Below are positions 36,246 to 46,079 of a DNA stretch of 64,000 nucleotides, piece after piece. The notes under the pieces were generated by a model. That model was not told the origin of the DNA. It ran no database searches and saw nothing but the letters and a program-made list of their open reading frames with translations. Source of the stretch: Emydura subglobosa (lineage: Eukaryota > Chordata > Testudines > Chelidae); assembly GCA_007922225.1 (NCBI GenBank), contig ML679956.1:14109049-14173048 (forward strand). Direction: 5' to 3'. Made by a program: the position numbers and the translations under genes. Positions within the stretch are counted from its first letter, which is position 1. Every line of letters begins with the position of its first letter.

Positions 36246-36297
36246 ATGCCGCTGGCGCGCTCCAGGAAGGCGGTGATCCTAGGCTACAGCGCTGTGG
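36246..36297 (+). pseudogene. Rheb/RHEBL1-like exon 1
   Basis: The frame reads MPLARSRKAVILGYSAVG and then meets a donor, GTCAGT, at 36298. Rheb family exon 1 ends at this very codon split (…GYRSVG before GKS), and human RHEBL1 also begins MPL. This exon holds the first half of the G1/P-loop. The start lies 613 bp from the CNOT10 start in divergent orientation. The exon itself is intact and looks usable, but following exons are missing or damaged, so the locus is called a probable pseudogene. Confidence 0.7.
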
Positions 36298-36597
36298 GTC
36301 AGTCCGGCCGGGCTCCTCCTGCAGGAGCTGGGAGGGGTGGGGTGCAACCAGGTGCATGTGAGGTGTGCGGCGGGGGGTGGCAGAGAGCCCGGCGGGGTGG
36401 GGGCTGGCAGGGCGCTGGGCACTGCCCGCGGTGGGATGATGCACAGGTTGCCTACAGGGTGTGGGGCACGAGGGGCTCCGCAAGGGGCTGCACAGAGGAG
36501 GGGTCCCTGTCTCTGTGGAAGGGCGAGGGCTTGGTGGGTGGCTCTTGGAGGCTGGAAAGCCAGCTCGCTCATGCTGTCACAGCACTTCTGACCCTCG

Positions 36598-36638
36598 GTG
36601 GTGCTGGTCGGGAAGAAGGCCGATCTCCCCCTGGACAG
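36598..36638 (+). pseudogene. Rheb-like NKxD-block exon remnant
   Basis: The frame reads VVLVGKKADLPLDR and ends at a good donor, GTAAGA (36639). It corresponds to the G4 block of RHEBL1 (VVLVGNKAD). The key Asn of NKxD, which reads the guanine base, is Lys here. No acceptor AG gives an open frame: a TGA lies in frame just upstream (about 36588-36590). Exons 2-5, carrying the switch regions and DTAGQ, cannot be found in the 300 bp before it. Confidence 0.7.
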
Positions 36639-36832
36639 GTAAGACTTGGCTCCGGTGTTGTGATGGCTGGGTGGTCTGTGAGCCAGTTTGTCCCCGCACC
36701 CCATCTCCAACCCATGGTATGGCCCCTCCCCACATCCAGCACACTGTCACCTCTGCGATGGAGGGGGAAACTCTGGTCTACAAGACCTTCGCTCCTCAGC
36801 TTGCTCTTATTCAACCCCCGTCATTTCTCAAG

Positions 36833-36917
36833 GCAGGAGGTGAAGACGGACGAGGGCAAGCAGCTGGTTGATTCCTGGGGGTCCATCTTTCTGGAGTCAT
36901 CGGCCAAAGGCAACCAG
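36833..36917 (+). pseudogene. Rheb-like G5/SAK-block exon
   Basis: After acceptor TTTCTCAAG the frame continues RQEVKTDEGKQLVDSWGSIF, then LESSAKGNQ, and meets GT at 36918. It matches the Rheb exon ending in ESSAKENQ, the G5 SAK motif. The AG of the previous exon joins the leading G to rebuild Arg, so the phase is right. The 85-nt length fits. The last Rheb exon, with the CaaX tail, was not found in 36918-37570. Confidence 0.75.
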
Positions 36918-37599
36918 GTCTGGTTTCTTTGGTCCTGGCACTTGTGGGGGGGCAGTGTGAGGGGCTGAATTGGCCCATCAGTACCACATCTCCCGGCAGG
37001 GTTGGGGGATTAGGAAATCTGCCCATCCCAACAGAGCTGAGGGTTGGTGGGCGGCAGGGGTGGCTGAATGGAAGGGTAATAAGGTCCCTGCACTGCAGAG
37101 ACAGGAGTACGAGAATGTCCGGGAGCTCAGGTTCAGGATGGCAGTTGCACGCTGGGGTCAGCCGGACTGTGTTGGCGCCGCACCGCTGGGGACCAGGACG
37201 GGCCAGGGCCACGGCTGGCTGGGCCATGTTGGCGCTGCGGGGACCCAGGGATCACACGTGTGGCTGGGGATGCTTTGGAGGCTGGGGCAGACCAGCCAGC
37301 CTGGGGCGGGGTTGGGTAGGTACTGGTGCTGGCTGGCGGCACTCTGGCACTGAGTCAGGAAGGGTAGGGAGGATGGGCTGGTGCTTGGCCAGGGTGGTTT
37401 TTTGGGAAAGAGCTGTGGCCCAGGCTCCTGGTGTGTTCAGGATGCCCCCAGCAATGGTGCCCACCCAGCGTTGCCAGCCTGCTGGCGGTGCTTGTTGGGC
37501 TGCTGGGGTTGGGGGGTGGCTTTGGGCAAAAATGGTGGGGCCAGAGGCTAACCTCCCTGAACAGGTGGTTCATAATTCATGAACCGCCCATGTGGGACC

Positions 37600-38520
37600 C
37601 AGCGAGATTGTAGCAAGGTGCGGTGGCCAGCCCAAGGAAAAGCTGCAACCCCCCTGCTGTGCAGATCGAGGCCCTGCAAACCAAATATCCCAGGAGCAGA
37701 GGGGCAGGGCCAGGACAGGAAGAGAAGGTATAAAAGGCCAGCCTAGCAGCTCAGTCAGGGGGAAGCTGCTGCTGGAGAAGGATGTGGCTTCCCTGAAGCT
37801 GTGGCCTAGTCCTGATCTAGTGCAGACCGACTGGCGCCTCCAAAGGGAAGGGCCACCAGGCCCTAGTAGCTGGGAAGAGCTACCAAAGACAGCTGACTGG
37901 GAGAAACCCTCTGAGGTCGGCCCTGACCTAGAGGAGCTGTCCATCGCTAGGGACCCACTCGAGTTGCCTGAGCCTGGTATTCTAAAAACCCACCGGCACA
38001 TTGTGGTCTGGAGGAACTGCCATCCACTGATGACCCCGAGGAGTTCCTGGACTTGCCACCGGTTGACAATGAGGGACTAATAGGACTCCCACTAGCCATC
38101 TACCCCGAAGAGTCTGAGGAAGACGTCAGGCTACAGGCACCCAGGTTCAAGGTGGGAGGAAGTAGCCCAGGGGCAACCAACTACAGTCAGGCTGAGCTTA
38201 CACTTGAACCAGTCTCAGCATGTTGCAGCTGGAACCCCGCTGAGACAGTGACAGAGTCTCTTTGCACTGATAGGGCCCTGGGCTGGGATGCAGTGGAATC
38301 GGGTGGGCCTGCATCCCCCTCCCCCTTCCATAGCCACCCTGGGAGTACTTGGCTCCTCTGAACCTGCCTGCCAGAGGATACCAAGCTTGCCAGCCCCGCC
38401 TGCCTGAAGGCTGGGGGCTATAGACTGCTTACCAGCCCTCCCCTTTATGAGGGCTGGGGGCTATAGACCACTTGGCCGTGTCTGCCCCACCTGGGGGCCA
38501 GGGCTAAAGACTCATAACCC
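37600..38520 (+). repeat. Turtle-type dispersed repeat, copy 1
   Basis: This copy shares long similarity with 55390-56240. Both have ATAAAAGGCCAGCC followed by CAGCTCAGTCAG near the left, and peptide-like blocks EELPS then EFLDLPPVD in the middle. Both have a right part with repeated GAGGGCTGGGGGCTATAGAC units (38400-38520). The left block carries a TATA-like motif at about 37730. The frame is acidic and rich in Pro and Leu (DLEEL… repeats), but broken. It could be part of an LTR element or a satellite-derived unit. The class is not settled. Confidence 0.7.
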
Positions 38521-38989
38521 GCTAGCTTTTTCCCCTTAAAGCAAGATGCTGTGGTCTTCCTTGGCGCCTGGGCCTGAGGAACAGCTGCAGAGCCCCTGCT
38601 GGGCTGTGTTGCCAGCCTACAGAGATGATAAAGAGGCAAATATCTGCCCCCAGTGAGTCCATGAGACAGGCAATTACCAAAGGCATCAGATGCCAGGCAA
38701 ACATGTCCAGGTTACCTGCTTCCCAGCTTCAGCGAGAGACCCTGGGGCGGGCTCCTGAGCAAGTCAAGGTTGTTCTGCTCTGCCCCTGACAGACCCACAG
38801 AGCTGGCCCGGTCTTCATAGTTCACTCCAAGAGCTGCCACCACCACCACTGATGACCAGTCCCACCTCAGTCATCACCACCCACGCGCTCCCTGCCTCCC
38901 TCCCTCCTGTCCTGCTGCTCGCCCTGCCTCCACCCACCACACACACACTTTTCAGCAATAAAACAATGACTTATGCAGCAATGCTAGAA

Positions 38990-40840
38990 ATGGGACTACA
39001 TACAAAAAAGGGGATGTCAGTGTCTCCATCTTCTCCATCCTGCTCTTTGTCCGTAGTCTGTTGCCTCACGGAGATGCATTCCAGAGTTGAACCGCTGAAG
39101 CATGTCCTGTGTTGGGACAAAACCTTTGCAACAAATACCCTGCCATCTTAACCCATAACGGATATGTAGGATACTGCTCAGAGTCTGTTGACCCATCCTG
39201 TTCCGGAGTTTGGACTTGACAATGTTCATGTGTGTAAACATTTGTTCCACCTCAACATTACTCAGAGGCATAGCAAGTAGAGAAAGTGCAAAAAGGGCTA
39301 GCTCTTTAAAGCATCGTTCACCCCTGGAGTCTTCGTAGTTGTATACATCCGCCCAGAACTGCTCTGCCTTTTTGTCATCTGCGTTCTTCCATTTTAGGAA
39401 GCTGATGGATTGATACTGGGCATCCAAGACCCCCAGATCACCTTTGAAAAGTTTCAGCAGACAGAGGGTATGCAGTTGAGGTTTTTCCTGTCCCTGAGAA
39501 ATAGCAACTGAGGGATTGCATGCTGTCATTGAGTTCCACAGGTTAATATTGGCTGGAAGTCTCAACTGCACTTGTTTTGCAGCTTCCACAAGGAAGTTTC
39601 GGCATCTATCTTTCATTGTATGTTCAACAGCTTTTTCAAGCTTTGCATCTCGTACAGTCATGCTAAAAATTGGGCCAAAATTAACAATGGCCAAGGGCAA
39701 GTAGCTGGCTCAGTCATTCAAATCGACCTCCAGTTTAGCATCAGATGCAGGAACCATGCATTCAATCAGCACTCTTGACACAAGGGAACAGAAGAAATAC
39801 AGGAGGGAGTCCAGCATTTTGAAGGCATTACCTCCAGATTCTTGTTGGAACAGTTTGTTGATTCTTGAGAATTCTTGCAGAATGAGGGTCAAGAACTGTA
39901 AATAGAGTTTATTCACAGGATTGCAATACATCTGATACAGGTTACCTGCCTCGACGCATCCTTCTTATCTTTGCTCAGGCCAAAGTGCAATTTTAACTCA
40001 TCCCACTGATCCAGAATGCGAACATAGCAATCATAAATTGTGCGCCATCTCGTACCTGATAGTGGCATGAGCTTAATGGTGTGTTATTGTGATTGAGCAC
40101 TTGAAAGACTTTCCTATATTCACGCTGTCTCTGGGCTCTCTGACAAAACCAGAAATAGGAATGTCTTACTAGAAAGTCTACAGTGGTTGGCAGAGTGGCT
40201 ACAGCTGTACTGGCATACAGCTGTATTGAGTGACATACACATTTGATGAGAGAGAGGTGCTGGTTCCTTTGGAGGAGATGTGCATGCACAGAATGGTTCT
40301 TCCCATCTATGACGCTATAGCATCAGTTCCAATCCCCATACACCGACTGAAATCCAGCCCAACGCTCTCAAGAAAATCAATCAGTGCTGTGGCAATTGCT
40401 TCAGATATTTCACCTTCCAAAGTCACTAGTCCCAAAAATGTAGATACAATTTTGTTGAGGGAGGTGCTGGAGTACTGCACAAGTGTGCAAAGCTGCTTTA
40501 TTGAAGTGACGTCTGTACTTTCATCTATAACTAGTGAATAGTGGGACTTGCCAATGTCTTTTGAGGTCTGAGAGCATGCAGGGAGAACTTACATTTTTGC
40601 ACATTTTGTTCAATGTACAATGCCCAGCCCAATGTCCTCTTTGTAATAAGCCCTTGCACTTCCATAGCACCTAAGTAGGCCATTCGGCCAGTATTAAACA
40701 GGACAGTCCTGGTTTTCTAGGCTTTATCCAGTACTGAGACAAAACTGGATTTGGATTTGTCCTATAGTGGATGAGGGATGCCATTTTGAAGAGCCTGCAA
40801 GATTGTTTCCAGCCACTAAGCCCACATCCTGATTGTCATC
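38990..40840 (-). pseudogene. hAT transposase remnant, second family
   Basis: On the minus strand the best block is 39700-39017, a 227-codon open frame. It holds the hAT C-terminal dimerisation domain: LALFALSLLAMPLSNVEVEQ, then NIVKSKLRNRMGQQTL and LHIRYGL. Farther upstream, 40289-39993 reads LIKCVCHSIQLYASTA, and 40540-40300 shows VIDESTD-like and IGTDAIAS-like pieces. Order and motifs match hAT proteins of the type that keep SNVEVERMFS. Frame breaks separate the blocks, so no full-length protein is likely. Terminal repeats were not found. Confidence 0.85.
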
Positions 40841-41512
40841 CAGTCACAGTAGGCAATAGCCTTGAGTGACAGATAATAGCACAGAAGCTGGCCCAGGAGA
40901 ACACTTGGAGGTTGCCAGAGAAGAAGGCATCTGGGCCAACTGTATCTTTCGAACAGCCAGGTTGAGAAGGAACACTGACCAATGGAAATAAGGAAGGGGC
41001 AATGTTTTACTGGACCCTAGCCCAGTGGGTAAAAGGCGGGGCAGAACTCTGGCCCAGAGTGGGGAGTACCCCCAGAGTGGGGATACTTTGGGGGTTGTAT
41101 CTGGTGGCCATGTGGCGCCTGCATAGTGAGCAGCCAGGAGAGCTGTTGGCTGGAGGGAGAGGGAAAGATGGATTAGGAGTATGGAGGTGGGTAAGGGACA
41201 TGCTCTTAGAAATAGTGTCACAAGGGGGAAACCATCTTGTATGCACAGTGAGTGTGAGGGCACATGAGCAGGGGTGGGCCCACACTGTTCGTGGAAATAC
41301 TAGAATGTTTGGTATTCTGGAAACACATGAGTGGCCACCTTCATAGCACCCGTAATCCAAAAATCGACAATGTTTTACCAACATTAATCACCACAACTTT
41401 TTAAAGATTCCAAGATATTAAAGAGACAGTGTCAATTTGAAAAAAAATAGTGAAGCTGCAACAGTGGTACGTTTTTGCCGAGAAACTCTAGTCTAGACAG
41501 AGCCTAAGGTTT

Positions 41513-42077
41513 GGTTTACATTACGGAGTTAGGTTGATATAAGGCATCTTATGTCAACATAACTGTCAGTGTCTACACTACAGCCTTGCTCCTGCTGATG
41601 TAAGTGCCCTATTATACCGACATAATTCCACTTCCAAAAGAGGCATAGGGCTTATGTCTGTGTAGTTAGGGTGACAGTGTCTGTTCCTTATATCATTTAT
41701 TGGCTGTCTCTACTACAGCTATGAAATTGACAAGAAAGTTGGCTCCCTAACTGGGCTGCTGGTCTTCCGCTCCAAGCCAGGCTGCCACCCAGGCTCCTGG
41801 CTTAGGGTGCTGCCCAGGTGGTGGCCCCACCTCTCCCCAGCTGGGAGTGGGGAGGTGAGAAGCCCCAGGGGTCGACCCTGCAGCTCCCCTGCTGGGAGCT
41901 GCACAGCGCTGAGAGCCCTGGCTCTCAGCCCCCCACACTGGCCCACTTCAGTTAGTGGAAGTGCTCCTGGTAACAGAAGGAGGGTAGTGTGGACATAAGC
42001 CACCGCAATAATTACTGAGGTGGCTGTAAGTCGACCTAACATAGGCTGATTTAAGATTGTATTGTAGATATGCCCTA
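41513..42077. mobile_element. Short non-autonomous element, AGGGC-TGTCTACAC family
   Basis: The left end TAAGGTTTGGTTTACATTAC and right end GTAGATATGCCCTAA are approximate inverted copies. Internal GTTGATATAAGGCA and TAAGTCGACCTAACAT match the same positions in the element at 56912. The centre (41740-41950) is GC-rich. Confidence 0.75.
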
Positions 42078-42079
42078 AG

Positions 42080-43924
42080 AGATAGTCCCAGTCCTTAAAG
42101 TATTACAGTCTAATTGAAGACAAGATGCAACAAGTAGATGTAGTAAACAAAGAAAAACAAAGGCATGGGGTGGGAAGAATGAGGACAGTGAAAGGAACAA
42201 GTGGTTGCATAGACTAGCAAGCTGGATAATTAGCATGATACAAACTACTACTACTAAGGATAGGTAAAATCTTATAGTTTTGCAGCGCATGATAAGCAAA
42301 ACACAGATCATCCAAGTGAAACTTAATTTCTACCCACCAAGCAAGCCATTCACTTAGTTTAAAATTTCTGGTGCCACTGATTGATCTGCTTGTCCAACCG
42401 AAGGTGGGGCCTTGTTTTCTATTTCTACATCTCAGTGTTCATTGATTAGCAGAATAAAGGAATAATTTTTCCTCCTGGCTTGATAGTTTGTTTCTTTTGG
42501 TCCACTCATCTATTTACAGTCACCCAGTACTGAACTTTCATGTTATAAACAATAGTATCCACTTGCAAGAATCCAATTTGAGATCCAGTTTGTGCTTGGA
42601 TGAATTATTTTAAAACATTTCCTCCCCTGCCTTATTTTATATGTATTATCTTCCTGTCTATGTATTGATAAGGTGCTCATCACCATACTACTTAAGGTAG
42701 GTAATGTGGTGGTGTGTTTGAGTCCTAAATTCCTTTCTAAATTGGTGTTTGAGTGCCTTGTTAATCATGTCACGATTCTTCCTATTCCCTTATCCCTGTG
42801 AGATTGTTTCACACAATGAATTTAAGTGTCCATGGGATTTTGTGTGCTGCAGAAAACAGCCCTTAGAGTCCATCCTGCTTTTTGAACATTTATTTTTATT
42901 ACCTTTGTAATTAAAAATAAAGCATAAGACATAAGGTTAGACACTGCAGCAACCAAAGTACTATAACAAAGATTCATACATGTTTAATGATGATATGGGG
43001 ATAACAAATATGCTATTTTCAGCATGCAGCTGTGCCAATAACATTTTCAGGGCTAAATCCTCAGCTGGAATACATTTGCATAACTCTGAAAGACTTTCTG
43101 AGGTCAGGCCATTAGATAATTACCATTTTTAGTGTGGCAGTCTCCATCCTTTGTGTAGTTCTAGGTTTTAGTTATGTAATAAAGGGATTTTTTAACAACA
43201 CCTGATTACTTTTGGGACTAGTGGTTTAAGACTTTTCTGTTTCCATACCTTATTCATCTGTTAACTTAGTATATGCTTCTGTATTCTTCTGTACTATTTC
43301 TTCAGATGTGGTTTTCCAAAGATTCAATAGATTTTATTCCTGTTTAATATTGACTTCTTTTTATATTTGTTGCAATAAGCGTGGGCATAGCTGAATCAAT
43401 TCCATTTGTTATGCCATTAGTATTACTAACTTTTTACCAGCTGGTCACATTTGTTGTTAAGAGGAACCAGATTGTCTTGGAACATACATTTGTTGCCCCC
43501 TCTTGCAGTAAGGTTAAGACTTCAGGGTGAAATCCTATCCCATAAGGAAAACTAGGGCCAGGATTTCACCCTGAGAATCATGTTCTGTTAGGCATCTTGT
43601 TGATATTCTTTTCCCAACCACACTGCCGGAGATCTTGAAAAAATTATTTCTTTGAAGTTTTGGACTTAGTGTTAGACATTTTTGAGAGTGGCAGGAATTT
43701 TTGTAATTTTTTACTTTGAGTTTTAAGTGTAAGTTAATATATTTTGTAAAAGTAATGTTTGCTGAGATTTCACATTTTCTTGGATTTTTCACTTAACTCC
43801 ATCCCATTCCTCCTCTTTTGACACACATGCACTGGGGTTGCTTATCTTGCAGTTCTTACCCAAAAGTACTCAAGTTCTGCACCTTGAAATCAGTGCAGGT
43901 GTGTGTGAAGTTGCAGGATCAGGC
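42080..43924. other. Intergenic AT-rich DNA
   Basis: No gene was recognised. There is a fragment like the 9216 repeat at 42080-42130, an old repeat piece near 43050, and a short perfect inverted repeat at 43523-43573. Confidence 0.5.
43523..43573. repeat. 14-bp perfect inverted repeat
   Basis: CAGGGTGAAATCCT at 43523-43536 is perfectly inverted at 43560-43573 with a 23-bp spacer. It may be the relic of a palindromic old repeat. Confidence 0.6.
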
Positions 43925-44110
43925 CCTTGGCCAAGTGTACATTAGCTATATCAGCAAACGCTCCTAATCTAGACGCAGTTTAAACTAGCAAAAAAATATT
44001 TATTGCCTGTATAGCTTATACCAGTTCAGTAACTGAAACAAGCTACACCAGCAAAAGCACTTTTATGCTATTATAACTGTCTACACTAGCGCTTTTGCAG
44101 TTATAAAATG
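43925..44110. mobile_element. Short non-autonomous element fragment
   Basis: CCAAGTGTACATTAGCTATA on the left and CTGTCTACACTAGCGCTTTT on the right enclose sequence typical of short turtle elements with CTACACTAG ends. Limits are approximate. Confidence 0.5.
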
Positions 44111-44149
44111 TTGCAAAAAAACTCACACTGTGATTCTCTCCAGAGGTAC

Positions 44150-46075
44150 TTAAGATTGTGTGGCACCTCTGCCATCAGTGTTGGCAGCCTTGTCTGTGAC
44201 CCCTGAAGGTCAGATCTGTCAGGAATCAGGGCTTGTAGCAAAGCCAGTGTAATGAGCACAGCTGGCATATAGTAGACTGTCTGATTGGCTACACCACCCG
44301 AGTGGTGGGAAGAGTCAGCAGATCAGCTCTTCAGCCCAGTAGCAGCAGTAATTTGCCAGCAGCTCAAAGCAGTTGCCCATGGCTGTGATAACTCTGACCC
44401 CTGCTTGTTCCCAGCCTTGTTCCAGCTCCACCACTGCCTTAGACCCAGTCCTGGTCCTGCCTTGCCTCACTTCACATAACTTGGCTCTGACATTTGGCTC
44501 TGATTCCTGACTTCATTGCTGAGCCTTGGCTCTAGTATCTGTCCTCTAACTCCAGTTCTGACAGTGTTTCCACTTGGAGAAACAAATGAAAATAAAAAGT
44601 GGCTCTAGTTGCCTTGGTCCAGGGATGGTAGATTTACTTTCATGATTCCTTTGCCCACCTCTGGGCTTCACCAGCAGGAGTCACCTTCGAGGAGAAACTA
44701 GTGAAAGGAGAAGCAGTTGCAGGAGAAATAATCCAGATCACCTCAGTGCTGGAGGATGGTCTCAACCTCTCATTTCACAAGCTCTTATCTTTAGAAGATC
44801 AGGTTCAGTAAGCCTATCTGTTTCCACTGATTCCTGTTCACCAAAAATATCTCCTGAGTACTGGCAAGCAGGTGGCTTTGCTGGACTGTTCTTAAAGCTA
44901 TCTGCCCCTCATGCACTTCAGAGCAGTTCTGGGCCTGATGGCATCATTGGTCCTCTTACAACTCTTTTGCATTTATAGATGACTTATCTTCAATCTGGAA
45001 GTGAAGAGGTGACTTTCTGAAAAATCAGATACTGAGCTAAGTCATAATGTTGAGTAGAAAAACAGTTTCTGTAATCACAAATTGTTGCTGGGCTACAAAA
45101 GAGCCTCCCAGATTTTAGAAGTATAGTTGAGAACTATACTCAGACTTCAGTAAGAAGTTCAAGTTAAAATCCACATTGTATGAATGGCAGGGAAAATTGA
45201 ACTGAGTTTAATTCTTTTTTTCTTTTCTTTTTCTTTTCTTTTCTTTTCTTTTCTAAAGGTTGCTTGGAAAAGTAATCCACTCCAAAAAGTGTCCACTGTA
45301 ACACAATGAATACTTTATCTACTGTTAAACTAAAAGGTTTCTGTAATGGGGACCACTTGCCATTGGGGGCAGTTTCTTGTGGTCACATCAGAGGATTAGC
45401 TCCTTTCAGGTCAGATGCCCCGTTTCTGATGGTTGCTCGCACAGTGTTCCTCCTTGTGTTCCAGGACTCACAGAACTCCCTCTTCATGACTTAGCCCTCT
45501 GGCCAGATCACAGTGTTGTCCTCCCCTTCCAGAGTAATTAGAGTGCCATTGGATCAACTGTCTGCAAGCCATTCCAGACAGTCTTCTAGTCCAAGGCTAG
45601 GTCCTGTACCTCTTTTCCAGAAGCTGGTAGGGGAATCTGGACTCATCCACTAAAGGTTCTAGCCCAGGGACCCAATGTTCATAAACTATAGTCTGCTTAC
45701 TCCCAGACCCTGTTGCTATTTTCCTGGACTCCTTCCTATTTCTCTTTTTTTGTCTTCTGCCTCTTCCCTTCGTGGCTTACTAGCCCAAACTCCCTTTTCC
45801 CAGGAAATAGCTGTAGATTATTCCTCTGACTTCCTGACAGACTATGTAGACCTAAACCAACCTCCCTTCTCCCAGGAAGTGATTGCAGACACCTTTTTCT
45901 TTTCTTGTCGTTTTATGGCACAGCAACTTCTGCATGTGAGGCTATGACCACCACATTTTTCACATAAGCAAAAATCTATATCCTCTCACCCAATCCTGTA
46001 TCCATAACAAAAGCAAAAAAAAAAATGCATTTTAATGCTATCCCATTTTCCTGGTACTCTCACCAATCTTTTCAG
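44150..46075. repeat. Unassigned repeat-like DNA, LTR-like in part
   Basis: Around 44440-44580 there are imperfect GGCTCTGA/CCTTGGCTCTAG units like those in some turtle LTRs. At 45780-45890 the units CTCCCTTTTCCCAGGAAATAG and CTCCCTTCTCCCAGGAAGTG are imperfect copies. A (TTTTC)n tract lies at 45214-45255. No coding region was recognised. Confidence 0.4.
45214..45255. repeat. (TTTTC)n simple repeat
   Basis: An imperfect run of TTTTC units is followed by TAAAGG. It is a plain low-complexity tract. Confidence 0.9.
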
Positions 46076-46079
46076 ACTA

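Larger units (their letters stand above)
35000..37350. promoter_or_regulatory. CpG island over the CNOT10 / Rheb-like divergent promoter
   Basis: GC content and CpG density rise sharply against the AT-rich surroundings, highest around 35350-36320. The island spans CNOT10 exon 1, the 613-bp gap between the two start codons (35633-36245) and Rheb-like exon 1. The long overlapping open frames here on both strands are products of composition. There is no TATA box between the two starts. Confidence 0.85.

Noticed and set aside
36162..36968. 268-codon plus-strand open frame
   Set aside because: It runs through Rheb-like exon 1 in another frame and then through intron-like sequence. GC-rich DNA lacks stops; only the 85-nt SAK block is meaningful.
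36918..37570. Final Rheb exon near 37098 (frame QEYENVRELRF after CTGCAG)
   Set aside because: There is a good acceptor, but the peptide does not resemble the Rheb C-terminus and no CaaX-like ending follows.
36929..37582. 217-codon plus-strand open frame and overlapping minus frames
   Set aside because: Gly/Trp/Arg-rich in one frame and Pro/Ser-rich in the other, as expected from G-rich sequence. No Rheb final exon or other motif is seen.
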